From Aliiruegeria lutimaris (lineage in GTDB: Bacteria > Pseudomonadota > Alphaproteobacteria > Rhodobacterales > Rhodobacteraceae), in contig NZ_FNEK01000033.1 in NCBI RefSeq assembly GCF_900099935.1, positions 1 through 52,719 of the forward strand: DNA of 52,719 nucleotides. Direction: 5' to 3'. This document shows, in pieces, positions 17,964-27,318 of the stretch. The notes below the pieces were generated by a model, which was not told where the DNA came from, made no database searches, and worked only from the letters and a program-made list of their open reading frames with translations. Position numbers and translations under genes: made by a program. Numbering within the stretch: the stretch's first letter is position 1; each line of letters begins with the position of its first letter.

Positions 17964-18516
17964 CATCCTGGCCCTGCTGTTGGTTTTCTCGGGCGGCGGC
18001 GTTGCCGCGCAGGATTGGAGCGAACAGCTCTCGCGAACGCTGGAGCTGCCTTCCCACCAGTGGCTGGAAACGCTGCGGAGCACGCCCGAGGTGACGCTGA
18101 ACGATTTCACCACGGATGGCTGTAGCGGCGGCATGTCGAGCCTCTGGGCGTTCTTCGCCGAGCGCTACCCGTCCTTTGTCGAGGCGCTCGGCGGGCACCC
18201 GCCCTGGGAGGAATGCTGCGTGACCCATGACCGGGCCTATCACACGGGCGGGCCGGATCCGGCGGCGGAGGCCAGCTACGAGGCGCGGCTGGAGGCCGAC
18301 CGGGTGCTGCGCGAATGCGTGCGGGAGACCCAGAGCGCGCAGGATTCGATTCTTCGCGACGAATACGGCCTGAGCGAGCCACAGGTCCGCGCGGCCTATG
18401 GCGCCGTTGCGGCGGGCATGTACCAGGCGGTCCGCCTCGGCGGCGGGCCCTGCACCGGCCTGCCGTGGCGTTGGGGCTATGGCTACCCGCAATGCTGGCA
18501 AAAGCCGGACGAGTAG
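17950..18516 (+). CDS. Secreted phospholipase A2-like protein
   Basis: 188 residues with a clear signal peptide (MARRNILALLLVFSGGGVAA, cleavage probably before QDW). TTDGCSGG (about 55-61) resembles the calcium-loop region of prokaryotic PLA2 enzymes, and ECCVTHDRAYH contains the His-Asp dyad (His93, Asp94) and Tyr97 in the CxxHDxxY arrangement. Six cysteines suggest disulfides in the periplasm. Known family members release a fatty acid from phospholipids with Ca2+. Its 14-base overlap with the GDPD gene supports a joint role in phospholipid turnover, with PLA2 making lysolipid and GDPD cutting the headgroup. Activity is inferred from motifs only. Confidence 0.75.
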   Translation: MARRNILALLLVFSGGGVAAQDWSEQLSRTLELPSHQWLETLRSTPEVTLNDFTTDGCSGGMSSLWAFFAERYPSFVEALGGHPPWEECCVTHDRAYHTGGPDPAAEASYEARLEADRVLRECVRETQSAQDSILRDEYGLSEPQVRAAYGAVAAGMYQAVRLGGGPCTGLPWRWGYGYPQCWQKPDE

Positions 18517-18528
18517 CAGGCAATGCAC

Positions 18529-18557
18529 TTGAAACAGGGACGCCGGGCGTGTAAACG
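18529..18557 (+). promoter_or_regulatory. Candidate promoter for rplO-secY with overlapping inverted repeat
   Basis: TTGAAA (18529-18534), a 17-base spacer and TAAACG (18552-18557). CCGGGCG (18543-18549) and CGCCCGG (18558-18564) form an inverted repeat straddling the -10 region, which could be an operator or an early hairpin. It supplies rplO-secY after the break at rpmD. Confidence 0.5.
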
Positions 18558-18653
18558 CGCCCGGTGGTCCCTATAGATCCGACTCAATCAACAAGAAATG
18601 CCGTGTTCGGCCGCTCCCGTCGCTGGGGGCCGCATCCGGCAAGGAGAAGCGAC

Positions 18654-19127
18654 ATGAAACTGCACGAACTCAGCCCCGCCGCGGGCTCGACCCCGACCAA
18701 GAAGCGCATCGCCCGTGGTGCCGGTTCCGGCAAGGGCAAGACCGCCGGTCGTGGTATCAAGGGTCAGAAATCCCGCTCGGGTGTGGCTCTGAACGGCTAC
18801 GAAGGCGGCCAGATGCCGCTCTACATGCGTCTGCCCAAGCGTGGCTTCAACAAGCCGAACCGCAAGGCCTGGGCCGTCGTGAACCTCGGCATCCTTCAGA
18901 AATTCATCGACGCCGGCAAGATCGACACCTCCGCGCCGGTCACCGAAGAAGTGCTCGTCGCTTCCGGCCTCGTGCGCCGTCAACTGGACGGTGTCCGGGT
19001 TCTGGCCAAGGGCGATTTCTCGGCCAAGGTCGAGCTTCAGGTCTCCGGCGCCTCCAAGTCGGCCGTCGAAGCCGTCGAGAAGGCTGGCGGCTCGCTGACT
19101 GTCACGAAGGCGGCAGCGGCCGAATAA
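18654..19127 (+). CDS. rplO: 50S ribosomal protein L15
   Basis: 157 residues from the ATG at 18654 (AAGGAGAAG upstream). L15 is a late-assembly 50S protein. [12 protein letters not shown], the Gly-rich [14 protein letters not shown] and [16 protein letters not shown] are conserved. It starts the fourth block, rplO-secY, after the accessory lipid-hydrolase genes. Confidence 0.97.
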   Translation: MKLHELSPAAGSTPTKKRIARGAGSGKGKTAGRGIKGQKSRSGVALNGYEGGQMPLYMRLPKRGFNKPNRKAWAVVNLGILQKFIDAGKIDTSAPVTEEVLVASGLVRRQLDGVRVLAKGDFSAKVELQVSGASKSAVEAVEKAGGSLTVTKAAAAE

Positions 19128-19175
19128 GAGGTTGTGGGGGACGACGATGCCCCTTACTTAACCTTCAGTTTTCCA

Positions 19176-19207
19176 GCGCCGCCGACCGGGAAACGGTTCG
19201 GCGGCGC
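19176..19207 (+). promoter_or_regulatory. Strong intercistronic hairpin between rplO and secY
   Basis: GCGCCGCCGACCG (from 19176) pairs with CGGTTCGGCGGCGC (to 19207) with one bulged base. No T-tract follows, so it is more likely an RNA-processing or stability element that sets the ribosomal protein to SecY ratio than a terminator. Confidence 0.5.
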
Positions 19208-19227
19208 ATGCACAAGAGAGACCGCGA

Positions 19228-20583
<1,356 letters not shown>

Positions 20584-20608
20584 GCGACGGTTCGGAACGA
20601 ATGAACGA

Positions 20609-20638
20609 ACGGGCGCCTGCGGGCGCCCGTTTTCGTTT
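20609..20638 (+). terminator. Intrinsic terminator after secY
   Basis: ACGGGCGCC (20609-20617) and GGCGCCCGT (20622-20630) form a perfect 9-bp stem with a TGCG loop, followed by TTTCGTTT. Confidence 0.9.
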
Positions 20639-20733
20639 CGGACTTGGGGCGTTGCTCGAATCCCCGACAGAAGTTACCTTGGGGAAATTGCTGCGAAGAC
20701 GTTGAAACTTCCCTTTCCCGCGCGAGGATTCCC

Positions 20734-21438
20734 ATGAGACCTTTCCTTTCCGGCCTGCTCCTTCTGGGCAGTGCCATCGTGGCTTCGGCCGAAACGCTTC
20801 CCCTGCCGCAGAGCCTGATCGCGCTCAACAGCGCCGAGGGCGGCCGGATGCTGTTGTCCTCCGAGGCCAATGCCGATTATTTCGATCTCGGCATCCATTT
20901 CACCAACCAGGTGCACCCGGCCTTTTGCGGGCCGGCCACGATTGCCATGGTTCTGAATGCGCTGGAGGTGGAACGGCCGAAATCGGACATGACGCTGGGG
21001 CTCGGCCTGTTCGATCAGGAGAATGTCTTCACGCCGGAGACCGAGGCCGTGAAGCCGCGCGCCGTGCTCGAGCGCTCCGGGCTGACGCTGGACGAGTTGG
21101 CGGGGATGTTCGGCGCGCATTCGGTTCAGGCCAAGGTCCACCACGCCGAGGACAGCTCGCTCGACGCCTTCCGCAGCGCCGCCACCGCCAGTATCGAGGA
21201 TGACGTGAGCTTCGTCCTCGTGAACTACCTGCGGGCGGGTATCGGGCAGGAACGCGGCGGGCACATCTCGCCGCTCGGCGCCTATGACGCCGAGACGGAC
21301 CGGTTCCTTATCCTTGACGTATCACGCTACAAGTACCCGCCGGTCTGGGTCGAGGCGGCCACGCTGTTCGACGCGATGAACACGCCCGATTCCGACAATG
21401 ACAACCGTTCGCGCGGCTACCTGCTCGTGTCCCGCTAG
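20734..21438 (+). CDS. Phytochelatin-synthase-like periplasmic peptidase
   Basis: 234 residues. A signal peptide (MRPFLSGLLLLGSAIVASA) precedes a papain-like phytochelatin synthase domain. The catalytic triad is visible: Cys65 in HPAFCGPAT, His177 in GGHISPLGAYD and Asp195 in FLILDVSRYKYPPVWV. Bacterial proteins of this size have only the N-terminal half of the plant enzyme; characterised ones mainly hydrolyse glutathione to gamma-glutamylcysteine. Secretion implies action on periplasmic glutathione or related peptides. The stop overlaps the stop of the convergent allantoicase gene (shared CTAG). Confidence 0.85.
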   Translation: MRPFLSGLLLLGSAIVASAETLPLPQSLIALNSAEGGRMLLSSEANADYFDLGIHFTNQVHPAFCGPATIAMVLNALEVERPKSDMTLGLGLFDQENVFTPETEAVKPRAVLERSGLTLDELAGMFGAHSVQAKVHHAEDSSLDAFRSAATASIEDDVSFVLVNYLRAGIGQERGGHISPLGAYDAETDRFLILDVSRYKYPPVWVEAATLFDAMNTPDSDNDNRSRGYLLVSR

Positions 21439-22457
21439 AGCGCGGGGCCGGCCGGGCGACCGAGCACCCGCAACCGGCTGACGCCGCCATCGGGGAAGAT
21501 GTTGAAGCGGACATGGGTCACGGGGCCGAGATCCTGCAGTTCCTCGCGGAAATCATGGATCGCGTCCGGGCCGAGTTTGACCTCGGGCAGGACGGTTTTC
21601 CAGAACATGGAATCGGTCACCAGAGCCTGGGTCAGCCCATCGCCGAAGCTTTGAAGGTCGGCGGCCTGAAGCGAGCAGCGGTCAGGGAAATTGCCCTTGA
21701 AGTGGGCCGTGTCCACGCGCAGTCCGTCGATGAGCCCGCGCGCGCCGAGCGCGATGACGATCCAGTCGTAGCCCGGCTCGCGCCGCCGCCGGGTTTCCCA
21801 GCCATCGCCCATGTTGAGGCCGCGCCCGGGCGCCAGAAGGCGCATGTAGTCGCCATAGTGGGCGTCCGACATGGCAAGGATGCGGCCGCCATTGAGGGCC
21901 GCGGCAAGGTCGATCTCCTGTCCGTCGCCGGTCGCGTCCAGCTCGGGCACGCCGAAGGCGCGCAGGCGCGCGACGCCGCCATCGGGGTAGATGTGCAGCC
22001 GAAGGTGGGTCCAGCTCTCGAAGCTCGCGCAGCGGAAATAGTGTTGCGCGCTGGGCCCGAGCGGCTGGTGGGGCAGGATCTCGGCCCAGAGGGTGTCCTC
22101 GGTGATCTCCTTTGTGGAAGCGGCTTCGATCCGGCAGGCGGGAGCGTAGTTGCCGGTGAAGTGGCGCGTGTCCACGTCGAACCCGAGCAGGCGGCCGGGC
22201 GCCGCGAGCTTGATGATCGCGTGGTCATGGCCCCCCCCGCGGCGGCGGCGGGTCTCCCAGCCGTCCATCCACTTGCCGTGATCGTCGAACTTGTCGGGAA
22301 TGAAGATCGGCTCCGAATCTGCCAGCATCCGCTCCACCGGCGCGAAAAATTCGTCCGAGGACGAGACCGGCTTCGCGCCGAGACCGGCGGAGGCAAGGTT
22401 GATACCCGTACGGGCAAAGAGAGGAATGTCGGGGTTCATCGATTCAATCGTAGGCAT
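21435..22457 (-). CDS. alc: Allantoicase
   Basis: 340 residues from the ATG at 22457; a second ATG at 22439 is possible. Allantoicase hydrolyses allantoate to ureidoglycolate and urea in purine catabolism. The protein has the expected two-fold repeat: DGWETRRRR occurs at both the first and second halves, and each repeat has an R..IYPDGGV / RFNIFPDGGV strand (RLHIYPDGGVARLR and RFNIFPDGGVSRLR). It is divergent from puuD with 220 bases between, placing urate oxidation and allantoate breakdown together. Confidence 0.93.
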   Translation of the reverse strand: MPTIESMNPDIPLFARTGINLASAGLGAKPVSSSDEFFAPVERMLADSEPIFIPDKFDDHGKWMDGWETRRRRGGGHDHAIIKLAAPGRLLGFDVDTRHFTGNYAPACRIEAASTKEITEDTLWAEILPHQPLGPSAQHYFRCASFESWTHLRLHIYPDGGVARLRAFGVPELDATGDGQEIDLAAALNGGRILAMSDAHYGDYMRLLAPGRGLNMGDGWETRRRREPGYDWIVIALGARGLIDGLRVDTAHFKGNFPDRCSLQAADLQSFGDGLTQALVTDSMFWKTVLPEVKLGPDAIHDFREELQDLGPVTHVRFNIFPDGGVSRLRVLGRPAGPAL

Positions 22458-22677
22458 GCGGCTACTTTCGGCATTTTTTTCGGGATGTATCGGCGAAACG
22501 TGCCAGAGGGTTCCGTCCCGGCGATCTGCTGCCGTAATCGCAGGCAGTTCCGGGATGTTGCCCATTTCCTAATCGAAGCATGTAGCGCGCGGCAAGCCTG
22601 CCGTTGCCGGTTGCTTTCGATTTGATCTTGGGCCGCGATTGCGTGACGCTCGGGACAGACGAACGGGAGTGCAAGCG

Positions 22678-23916
22678 ATGGACACGACAATTCTCTGGGC
22701 CTGGGCGGAATTTGCGGCGAGATGGCTGCATGTCATTGCCGCGATCGCCTGGATCGGCTCGTCCTTTTTCTTCATCGCGCTGGATCTCGGCCTGCGAAAG
22801 GCGCCGGGTATGCCGCCGCTGGCCAGTGGCGAGGAGTGGCAGGTCCATGGCGGCGGCTTCTATCACATCCAGAAATACATGGTCGCGCCGGAGCGGCTGC
22901 CCGATCACCTGACCTGGCATATGTGGGAGAGCTACACGACCTGGCTCTCGGGTGCGCTGATGCTGGTGCTTGTCTATTACCTGGGCGCTGACCTTTATCT
23001 CGTCGATCCGGGGGTGCTGGATATGCCGAGCTGGCTGGCCATCGTGATCTCGGCCGGCTCGCTCACCCTCGGCTGGCTCGCCTATGACCGGATCTGCAAG
23101 TCGAAATTCGGCGAGGACAACACCAAGCTGATGCTGCTGCTCTACGGGATTCTCGTGGTCATGGCCTGGGGCTATTGCCAGATCTTCTCTGGCCGCGCTG
23201 CGCTGCTGCATCTGGGTGCGTTCACGGCGACGATCATGTCGGCCAACGTGTTCTTCATCATCATCCCCAACCAGCGGATCGTGGTGGCGGATCTGAAGGC
23301 GGGGCGGGTGCCGGATGAGAAATACGGCAAGATCGCGAAACAACGCTCGACGCATAACAACTACCTCACGCTGCCGGTTCTGTTCCTGATGCTGTCGAAC
23401 CATTACCCGCTGGCCTTTGCCAGCAAGTGGAACTGGCTGATCGCGAGCCTTGTCTTCCTGATGGGCGTCACGATCCGGCATTACTTCAACACCAAGCACG
23501 CGAGCGATCACCCCAAGAAGGGGCCGCTCTGGACATGGGGGGCGACCGCGCTGCTGTTCGCGGCCATCGTGGCGCTGTCCATGGTGCCGCTCTTTGGCGA
23601 GGACGAGGGCTGGGAGGAAGAGGCGCTGAGCCCCGCCCAGTTGCGCTATGCCGAGGCGGACGGTTTCGAGGATGCCTTCGAGGTGGTGGTAAACAACTGC
23701 TCAATGTGCCACGCGCCGGAACCTGCCTGGGAGGGGCTCGGTGTGCCGCCCAAGGGCGTGAAGCTCGTCACCCAGAGTGACGTGGCGCGCCATGCGCAGC
23801 AGATCTACCTGCAGGCCGGCGTGACCCATGCCATGCCGCCGGGCGTTGCAAATTACATGGAAGCGTCGGATCGGGCGACGCTGGTGCGCTGGTATCACGG
23901 GGCGCTGGAAGGATAG
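22678..23916 (+). CDS. puuD: Urate hydroxylase PuuD with cytochrome c domain
   Basis: 412 residues from the ATG at 22678. About eight membrane segments, starting with ARWLHVIAAIAWIGSSFFF, are followed by a periplasmic cytochrome c domain with the haem motif CSMCH (Cys341, Cys344, His345) and MPPG as the probable axial-Met region. PuuD oxidises urate to 5-hydroxyisourate and passes electrons to the respiratory chain rather than to oxygen directly. Internal motifs HGGGFYHIQKYMVAPERLP and YFNTKHASDHP are characteristic. It is divergent from allantoicase, with which it forms a purine-degradation pair. Confidence 0.95.
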   Translation: MDTTILWAWAEFAARWLHVIAAIAWIGSSFFFIALDLGLRKAPGMPPLASGEEWQVHGGGFYHIQKYMVAPERLPDHLTWHMWESYTTWLSGALMLVLVYYLGADLYLVDPGVLDMPSWLAIVISAGSLTLGWLAYDRICKSKFGEDNTKLMLLLYGILVVMAWGYCQIFSGRAALLHLGAFTATIMSANVFFIIIPNQRIVVADLKAGRVPDEKYGKIAKQRSTHNNYLTLPVLFLMLSNHYPLAFASKWNWLIASLVFLMGVTIRHYFNTKHASDHPKKGPLWTWGATALLFAAIVALSMVPLFGEDEGWEEEALSPAQLRYAEADGFEDAFEVVVNNCSMCHAPEPAWEGLGVPPKGVKLVTQSDVARHAQQIYLQAGVTHAMPPGVANYMEASDRATLVRWYHGALEG

Positions 23917-23919
23917 CGC

Positions 23920-24006
23920 TTGGGGGCTCTGCCCCCAAACCCCCGGGATATTTCCGGAAAGATGATAGATGCACCAGAAGGGCCATCATCTTTCTTGAAA
24001 TATCCC
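23920..24006 (+). terminator. Double hairpin after puuD, includes a dispersed repeat
   Basis: The first stem is TTGGGGGC-TCT-GCCCCCAA (23920-23938). The second pairs 23945-23966 (GGGATATTTCCGGAAAGATGAT, shown in part as GGGATATTTC...GATGAT) with 23985-24006, with three mismatches over 22 bases. The GGGGGC..CCCGGGATATTT block recurs after accA (49212-49264), marking it as a dispersed extragenic repeat that doubles as a transcription end. Confidence 0.7.
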
Positions 24007-24153
24007 CGCCGGAGGCACAGTCCGAAGGACCGTATCGCGCCGAAGGCGCGCGCGCCCGTATGGCCGCTATGTCCGAATTCGGGAATTTCGTTGCAGCCTG
24101 CCGAAGGCTCAAAAGCGAGGATGTCGGCTGGCGCCCGGTCTTCGGGCTGACTC

Positions 24154-25593
24154 TTATTCCGCCGGGTAGCCGCCGACGGCTTTCACTTCGAGATAATCCT
24201 CGAGGCCGAACTCGCCGCCTTCGCGGCCATTGCCGGACTGCTTGATGCCACCGAAGGGCGAGGTTTTGGCACGGCTCACGCCGTTGATCTCGACCATGCC
24301 GGCCTTGAGCGCGTGGGCCATCCGGCGCTGGCGCTCCGGGTCCTGCGTCTGGGCGTAGTTGGTCAGGCCATAGACAGTGTCATTGGCGATCCGCACCGCT
24401 TCCTCTTCAGTATCGAAGGGGATGATCGACAGGACCGGGCCGAAGATTTCCTCGCGCGCGATAGTCATGTCGTTGGTGACATCGGCAAAGACCGTCGGGC
24501 GGACGAAATAGCCACGGTTGAGTCCCTCCGGGCGGCCCGGACCACCGGCGACGAGGCGGGCGCCTTCGGCGATGCCCTTCTCGATCAGGCCCTGGACCTT
24601 GTCCCACTGCATCTGGCTGACCAGCGGGCCCATGTGGCGTCCTTCCTCATGCGCGGAGGCGACGGCGGTGTTCTCGGCGGCTTGGCGCGCGGCCTCGACC
24701 GTCTGGTCATAGATTTCACGCTGCACCAACATCCGCGAGGGCGCGTTACAGGACTGGCCGGTGTTCTGCATCATGTGGCGCACGCCGCGCTCCACCGCCT
24801 TGGCGTCCGCATCGGCAAAGACCAGGTTGGCGCCCTTGCCGCCAAGCTCCAGGCTGACGCGCTTGAGCGTGTCGGCGGCGGCCTTGGAGATCAGGATGCC
24901 GGCGCGGGTGGAGCCGGTGAAGCTCACCATGTCGATGCCCGGATGGGCGGACAGCTGGCTGCCCACGCCCGGCCCATCGCCGTTGACCATGTTGTAGACG
25001 CCTGCCGGGACGCCCGCCTCGTCGAGAATCTCGGTCCAGAGCAGCGAGGAGAGCGGCGCGATTTCGGAAGGCTTCAGCACCATGGTGCAGCCCGCGAGCA
25101 GCGCCGGGATCACCTTGAGCGCCACCTGGTTCATCGGCCAGTTCCACGGCGTGATCATCGCCACGGTGCCGATCGGCTCCATGATGATCCGGTCGTTCGG
25201 AGAGTGGTCGTTCAGCTTCCGGACGAACTCGAAATCCTTCATCGTCTCGAGGAAGCCCTCGATATGCCACGAGCCGGAGGTGACCTGCGAGCTGCGCGAC
25301 ATGGATATCGGCGCGCCCATTTCGAGCGTCATCGCCTGCGCCATCTCCTCGGCGCGGGCGTTGTAGACCTCGAGGATCTTCTCGACCAGTGCGACGCGCT
25401 CGGCCGGATCGGTCGCGGACCAGGCGGGGAAGGCGGCATTGGCCGCGGCGACCGCGGCGTCGGTGTCGGCCTGATCGCCCAGAGAGATCACCGCGACCTC
25501 CTCCTCGGTCGAGGGGTCGATTACAGGGAAATCATTGGCAACGACCGGGTCCACCCAGGCGCCGTTGATATAGAACTGGCGTTTTTCGATCAT
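24154..25593 (-). CDS. NAD(P)-dependent aldehyde dehydrogenase
   Basis: 479 residues from the ATG at 25593 (GAAGGAAACGTC before it). It belongs to the aldehyde dehydrogenase superfamily: cofactor-binding ITPWNWPMNQ and FTGSTRAG, general-base Glu in LELGGKGANL, and nucleophile Cys in NTGQSCNAPSR. It converts an aldehyde to a carboxylic acid in the cytoplasm. Substrate cannot be set; the sequence resembles the broad betaine/aryl aldehyde type. It is divergent from the peroxiredoxin gene and stands alone. Confidence 0.93.
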   Translation of the reverse strand: MIEKRQFYINGAWVDPVVANDFPVIDPSTEEEVAVISLGDQADTDAAVAAANAAFPAWSATDPAERVALVEKILEVYNARAEEMAQAMTLEMGAPISMSRSSQVTSGSWHIEGFLETMKDFEFVRKLNDHSPNDRIIMEPIGTVAMITPWNWPMNQVALKVIPALLAGCTMVLKPSEIAPLSSLLWTEILDEAGVPAGVYNMVNGDGPGVGSQLSAHPGIDMVSFTGSTRAGILISKAAADTLKRVSLELGGKGANLVFADADAKAVERGVRHMMQNTGQSCNAPSRMLVQREIYDQTVEAARQAAENTAVASAHEEGRHMGPLVSQMQWDKVQGLIEKGIAEGARLVAGGPGRPEGLNRGYFVRPTVFADVTNDMTIAREEIFGPVLSIIPFDTEEEAVRIANDTVYGLTNYAQTQDPERQRRMAHALKAGMVEINGVSRAKTSPFGGIKQSGNGREGGEFGLEDYLEVKAVGGYPAE

Positions 25594-25734
25594 GACGTTT
25601 CCTTCGCCGTAGACTTCAATTCGCGACACACTGTCACCGCTGAGGAGAGGCCGCAAGATCGGCCTTCACATCTTCGATCTAGAACCTATCTAACCGCGGG
25701 ACACGCGAACCGTACACTTACAGGGAGCCATATA

Positions 25735-26388
25735 ATGGGCCTTCGCATTAATGACATCGTCCCGGATCTGAAATTTGAAACCAGCCAGGGCGAGATCCAG
25801 TTCCACGACTGGATCGGGGACAGCTGGGCGATTCTCTTCTCGCATCCGAAAGATTTCACGCCCGTGTGCACCACCGAGTTCGGCGCCGTGGCGCAGCTCG
25901 CCGGGGAATGGGAGAAGCGGAACACCAAGGTGATCGGCCTGTCGGTGGATGGCGTGGAAGAGCACAAGCAGTGGATCGCCGATATCGAGAAATACGCCGA
26001 AGCGCCGGTGCCGTTCCCGATCATCGCCGATGAGAGCCTCGAGGTTTCCAAGGCCTTCGACATGCTGCCGGCCGAGGCTTACCTGCCCGATGGCCGCACG
26101 GCCGCCGACAGTGCCTCGGTGCGGTCGGTCTTCATCATTTCTCCCGACAAGAAGCTGCAGCTTTCAATGACCTACCCGATGTCGGTCGGCCGCAACTTCG
26201 CCGAGGTGCTGCGCGCGCTGGACGCGCTGCAAGCCACGTCCGGCACGCCGATCGCGACGCCTGCCAACTGGACCATGGGGCAGGACGTGATCATCTCTCT
26301 GGCGCTGGATGACGCCGCGGCCAAGGAGAAATTTGGCGAGTTCGACGCCATTCTTCCCTATCTGCGCAAGATCAAGTCGCCGGTCTGA
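25735..26388 (+). CDS. 1-Cys peroxiredoxin (Prx6 type)
   Basis: 217 residues from the ATG at 25735 (CAGGGAG upstream). The peroxidatic Cys45 lies in DFTPVCTTE, and the protein has the longer C-terminal domain (PANWTMGQDVII) of the Prx6 group with no obvious resolving Cys. It reduces hydrogen peroxide or lipid hydroperoxides. It has its own terminator and is divergent from the aldehyde dehydrogenase; both may belong to an oxidative or aldehyde stress response, which is inference. Confidence 0.93.
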   Translation: MGLRINDIVPDLKFETSQGEIQFHDWIGDSWAILFSHPKDFTPVCTTEFGAVAQLAGEWEKRNTKVIGLSVDGVEEHKQWIADIEKYAEAPVPFPIIADESLEVSKAFDMLPAEAYLPDGRTAADSASVRSVFIISPDKKLQLSMTYPMSVGRNFAEVLRALDALQATSGTPIATPANWTMGQDVIISLALDDAAAKEKFGEFDAILPYLRKIKSPV

Positions 26389-26408
26389 AGCCATTGAAAT
26401 TATTGCAG

Positions 26409-26441
26409 GAGCCTCGCCACCCGGCGGGGCTCTTGTTGTTT
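26409..26441 (+). terminator. Intrinsic terminator after the peroxiredoxin gene
   Basis: GAGCCTCGCC (26409-26418) and GGCGGGGCTC (26423-26432) form a 10-bp stem with one T-G pair, followed by TTGTTGTTT. Confidence 0.85.
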
Positions 26442-26542
26442 CGGCTCAACGGTGCCAACGTTGTGATACCCAATCCCAGCGCTGCGGTTGATCGTTCCGC
26501 GCGAGGCGTGGCAGGCTGGGCGCGTATAGATGAGGTGCCGCC

Positions 26543-27115
26543 ATGATTTCTCGCAGGGTCTTTCTTGCCACCGCCACCGCCGGGCTTGCCGCGCCCGGGC
26601 TGGCGCTGGCGAAGCAGAAAAAAGAATTCAAACTGGACAAGCAGTTCGAGCCAAAGCTGGTCAAGGTCCGGCCGGAATTCGCGCCCGGAACCATCCATAT
26701 CGAGCTTGGACGCTACTATCTCTATTACATCGCCGCACCGGAACAGGCCATTCGCTACGGCGTGGCCATTGGCGAGGAGGGGCGCAACCTGCGTGGCTCG
26801 GCCGTGGTCGGACGCAAGGCGGAATGGCCCAGCTGGACGCCGACGGCCAACATGATCCGGCGCGAACCGCAGGTTTATGCCAAATGGGCCGGCGGGCTGC
26901 CGGGCGGGCCAGAGAATCCGCTCGGCGCGCGGGCGATGTACCTTTATCGCGGCGGGCGCGACACGCGCTACCGCATCCACGGCACGCCGCAACCCTGGAC
27001 CATCGGACGTTCGGTTTCCTCGGGCTGCATCCGGCTGACCAACGAGGCTGTTGTCGATCTCTACGAGCGGGTTTCGATCGGCACGCGCGTGACCATTCAC
27101 TACCCGAAAAGCTGA
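26543..27115 (+). CDS. L,D-transpeptidase (YkuD domain)
   Basis: 190 residues. The N-terminus SRRVFLATATAGLAAPGLALA is a signal peptide with a twin-arginine-like SRRVF start. The YkuD catalytic region contains YRIHGTPQPW and SSGCIRLTN with the nucleophile Cys. Such enzymes make 3-3 peptidoglycan cross-links or attach proteins to peptidoglycan in the periplasm. It is a single gene, with no link to its neighbours. Confidence 0.93.
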   Translation: MISRRVFLATATAGLAAPGLALAKQKKEFKLDKQFEPKLVKVRPEFAPGTIHIELGRYYLYYIAAPEQAIRYGVAIGEEGRNLRGSAVVGRKAEWPSWTPTANMIRREPQVYAKWAGGLPGGPENPLGARAMYLYRGGRDTRYRIHGTPQPWTIGRSVSSGCIRLTNEAVVDLYERVSIGTRVTIHYPKS

Positions 27116-27209
27116 GATCACGGACCGGAGAGGTGCTCGGTTCGGCACGGTCGGTCCGAGATTTGCTGCGTGTGCAGCGTGCTAACGCGCTGCGCTGCAG
27201 CGATTTTTA

Positions 27210-27227
27210 TTTGAACGTACGTTCAAA
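27210..27227. promoter_or_regulatory. 18-bp perfect palindrome, probable TetR-type operator
   Basis: TTTGAACGTACGTTCAAA is a perfect palindrome lying just upstream of the -35 region of the acyl-CoA synthetase operon. Its form suits a TetR-family repressor that senses an acyl-CoA or the transported acid. The regulator gene is not in the window. Confidence 0.7.
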
Positions 27228-27233
27228 AATTAT

Positions 27234-27264
27234 TTGACGAGTCGCCTTCGTCCCGTCCTATAGT
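27234..27264 (+). promoter_or_regulatory. Candidate promoter of the synthetase-liv operon
   Basis: TTGACG (27234-27239), 19-base spacer and TATAGT (27259-27264). The long spacer suggests a weak or activated promoter; the palindrome at 27210 lies immediately upstream. Confidence 0.45.
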
Positions 27265-27318
27265 AACCCAAAGCCGCAAAGGCTGAGGTGTCGAAATGGC
27301 ACCAGGGGAGGACATCAC

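Noticed and set aside
16143-18134. Long minus-strand open frame opposite the GDPD gene
   Set aside because: Antisense shadow: Arg/Gln-rich translation without motifs, while the plus strand has GDPD catalytic residues.
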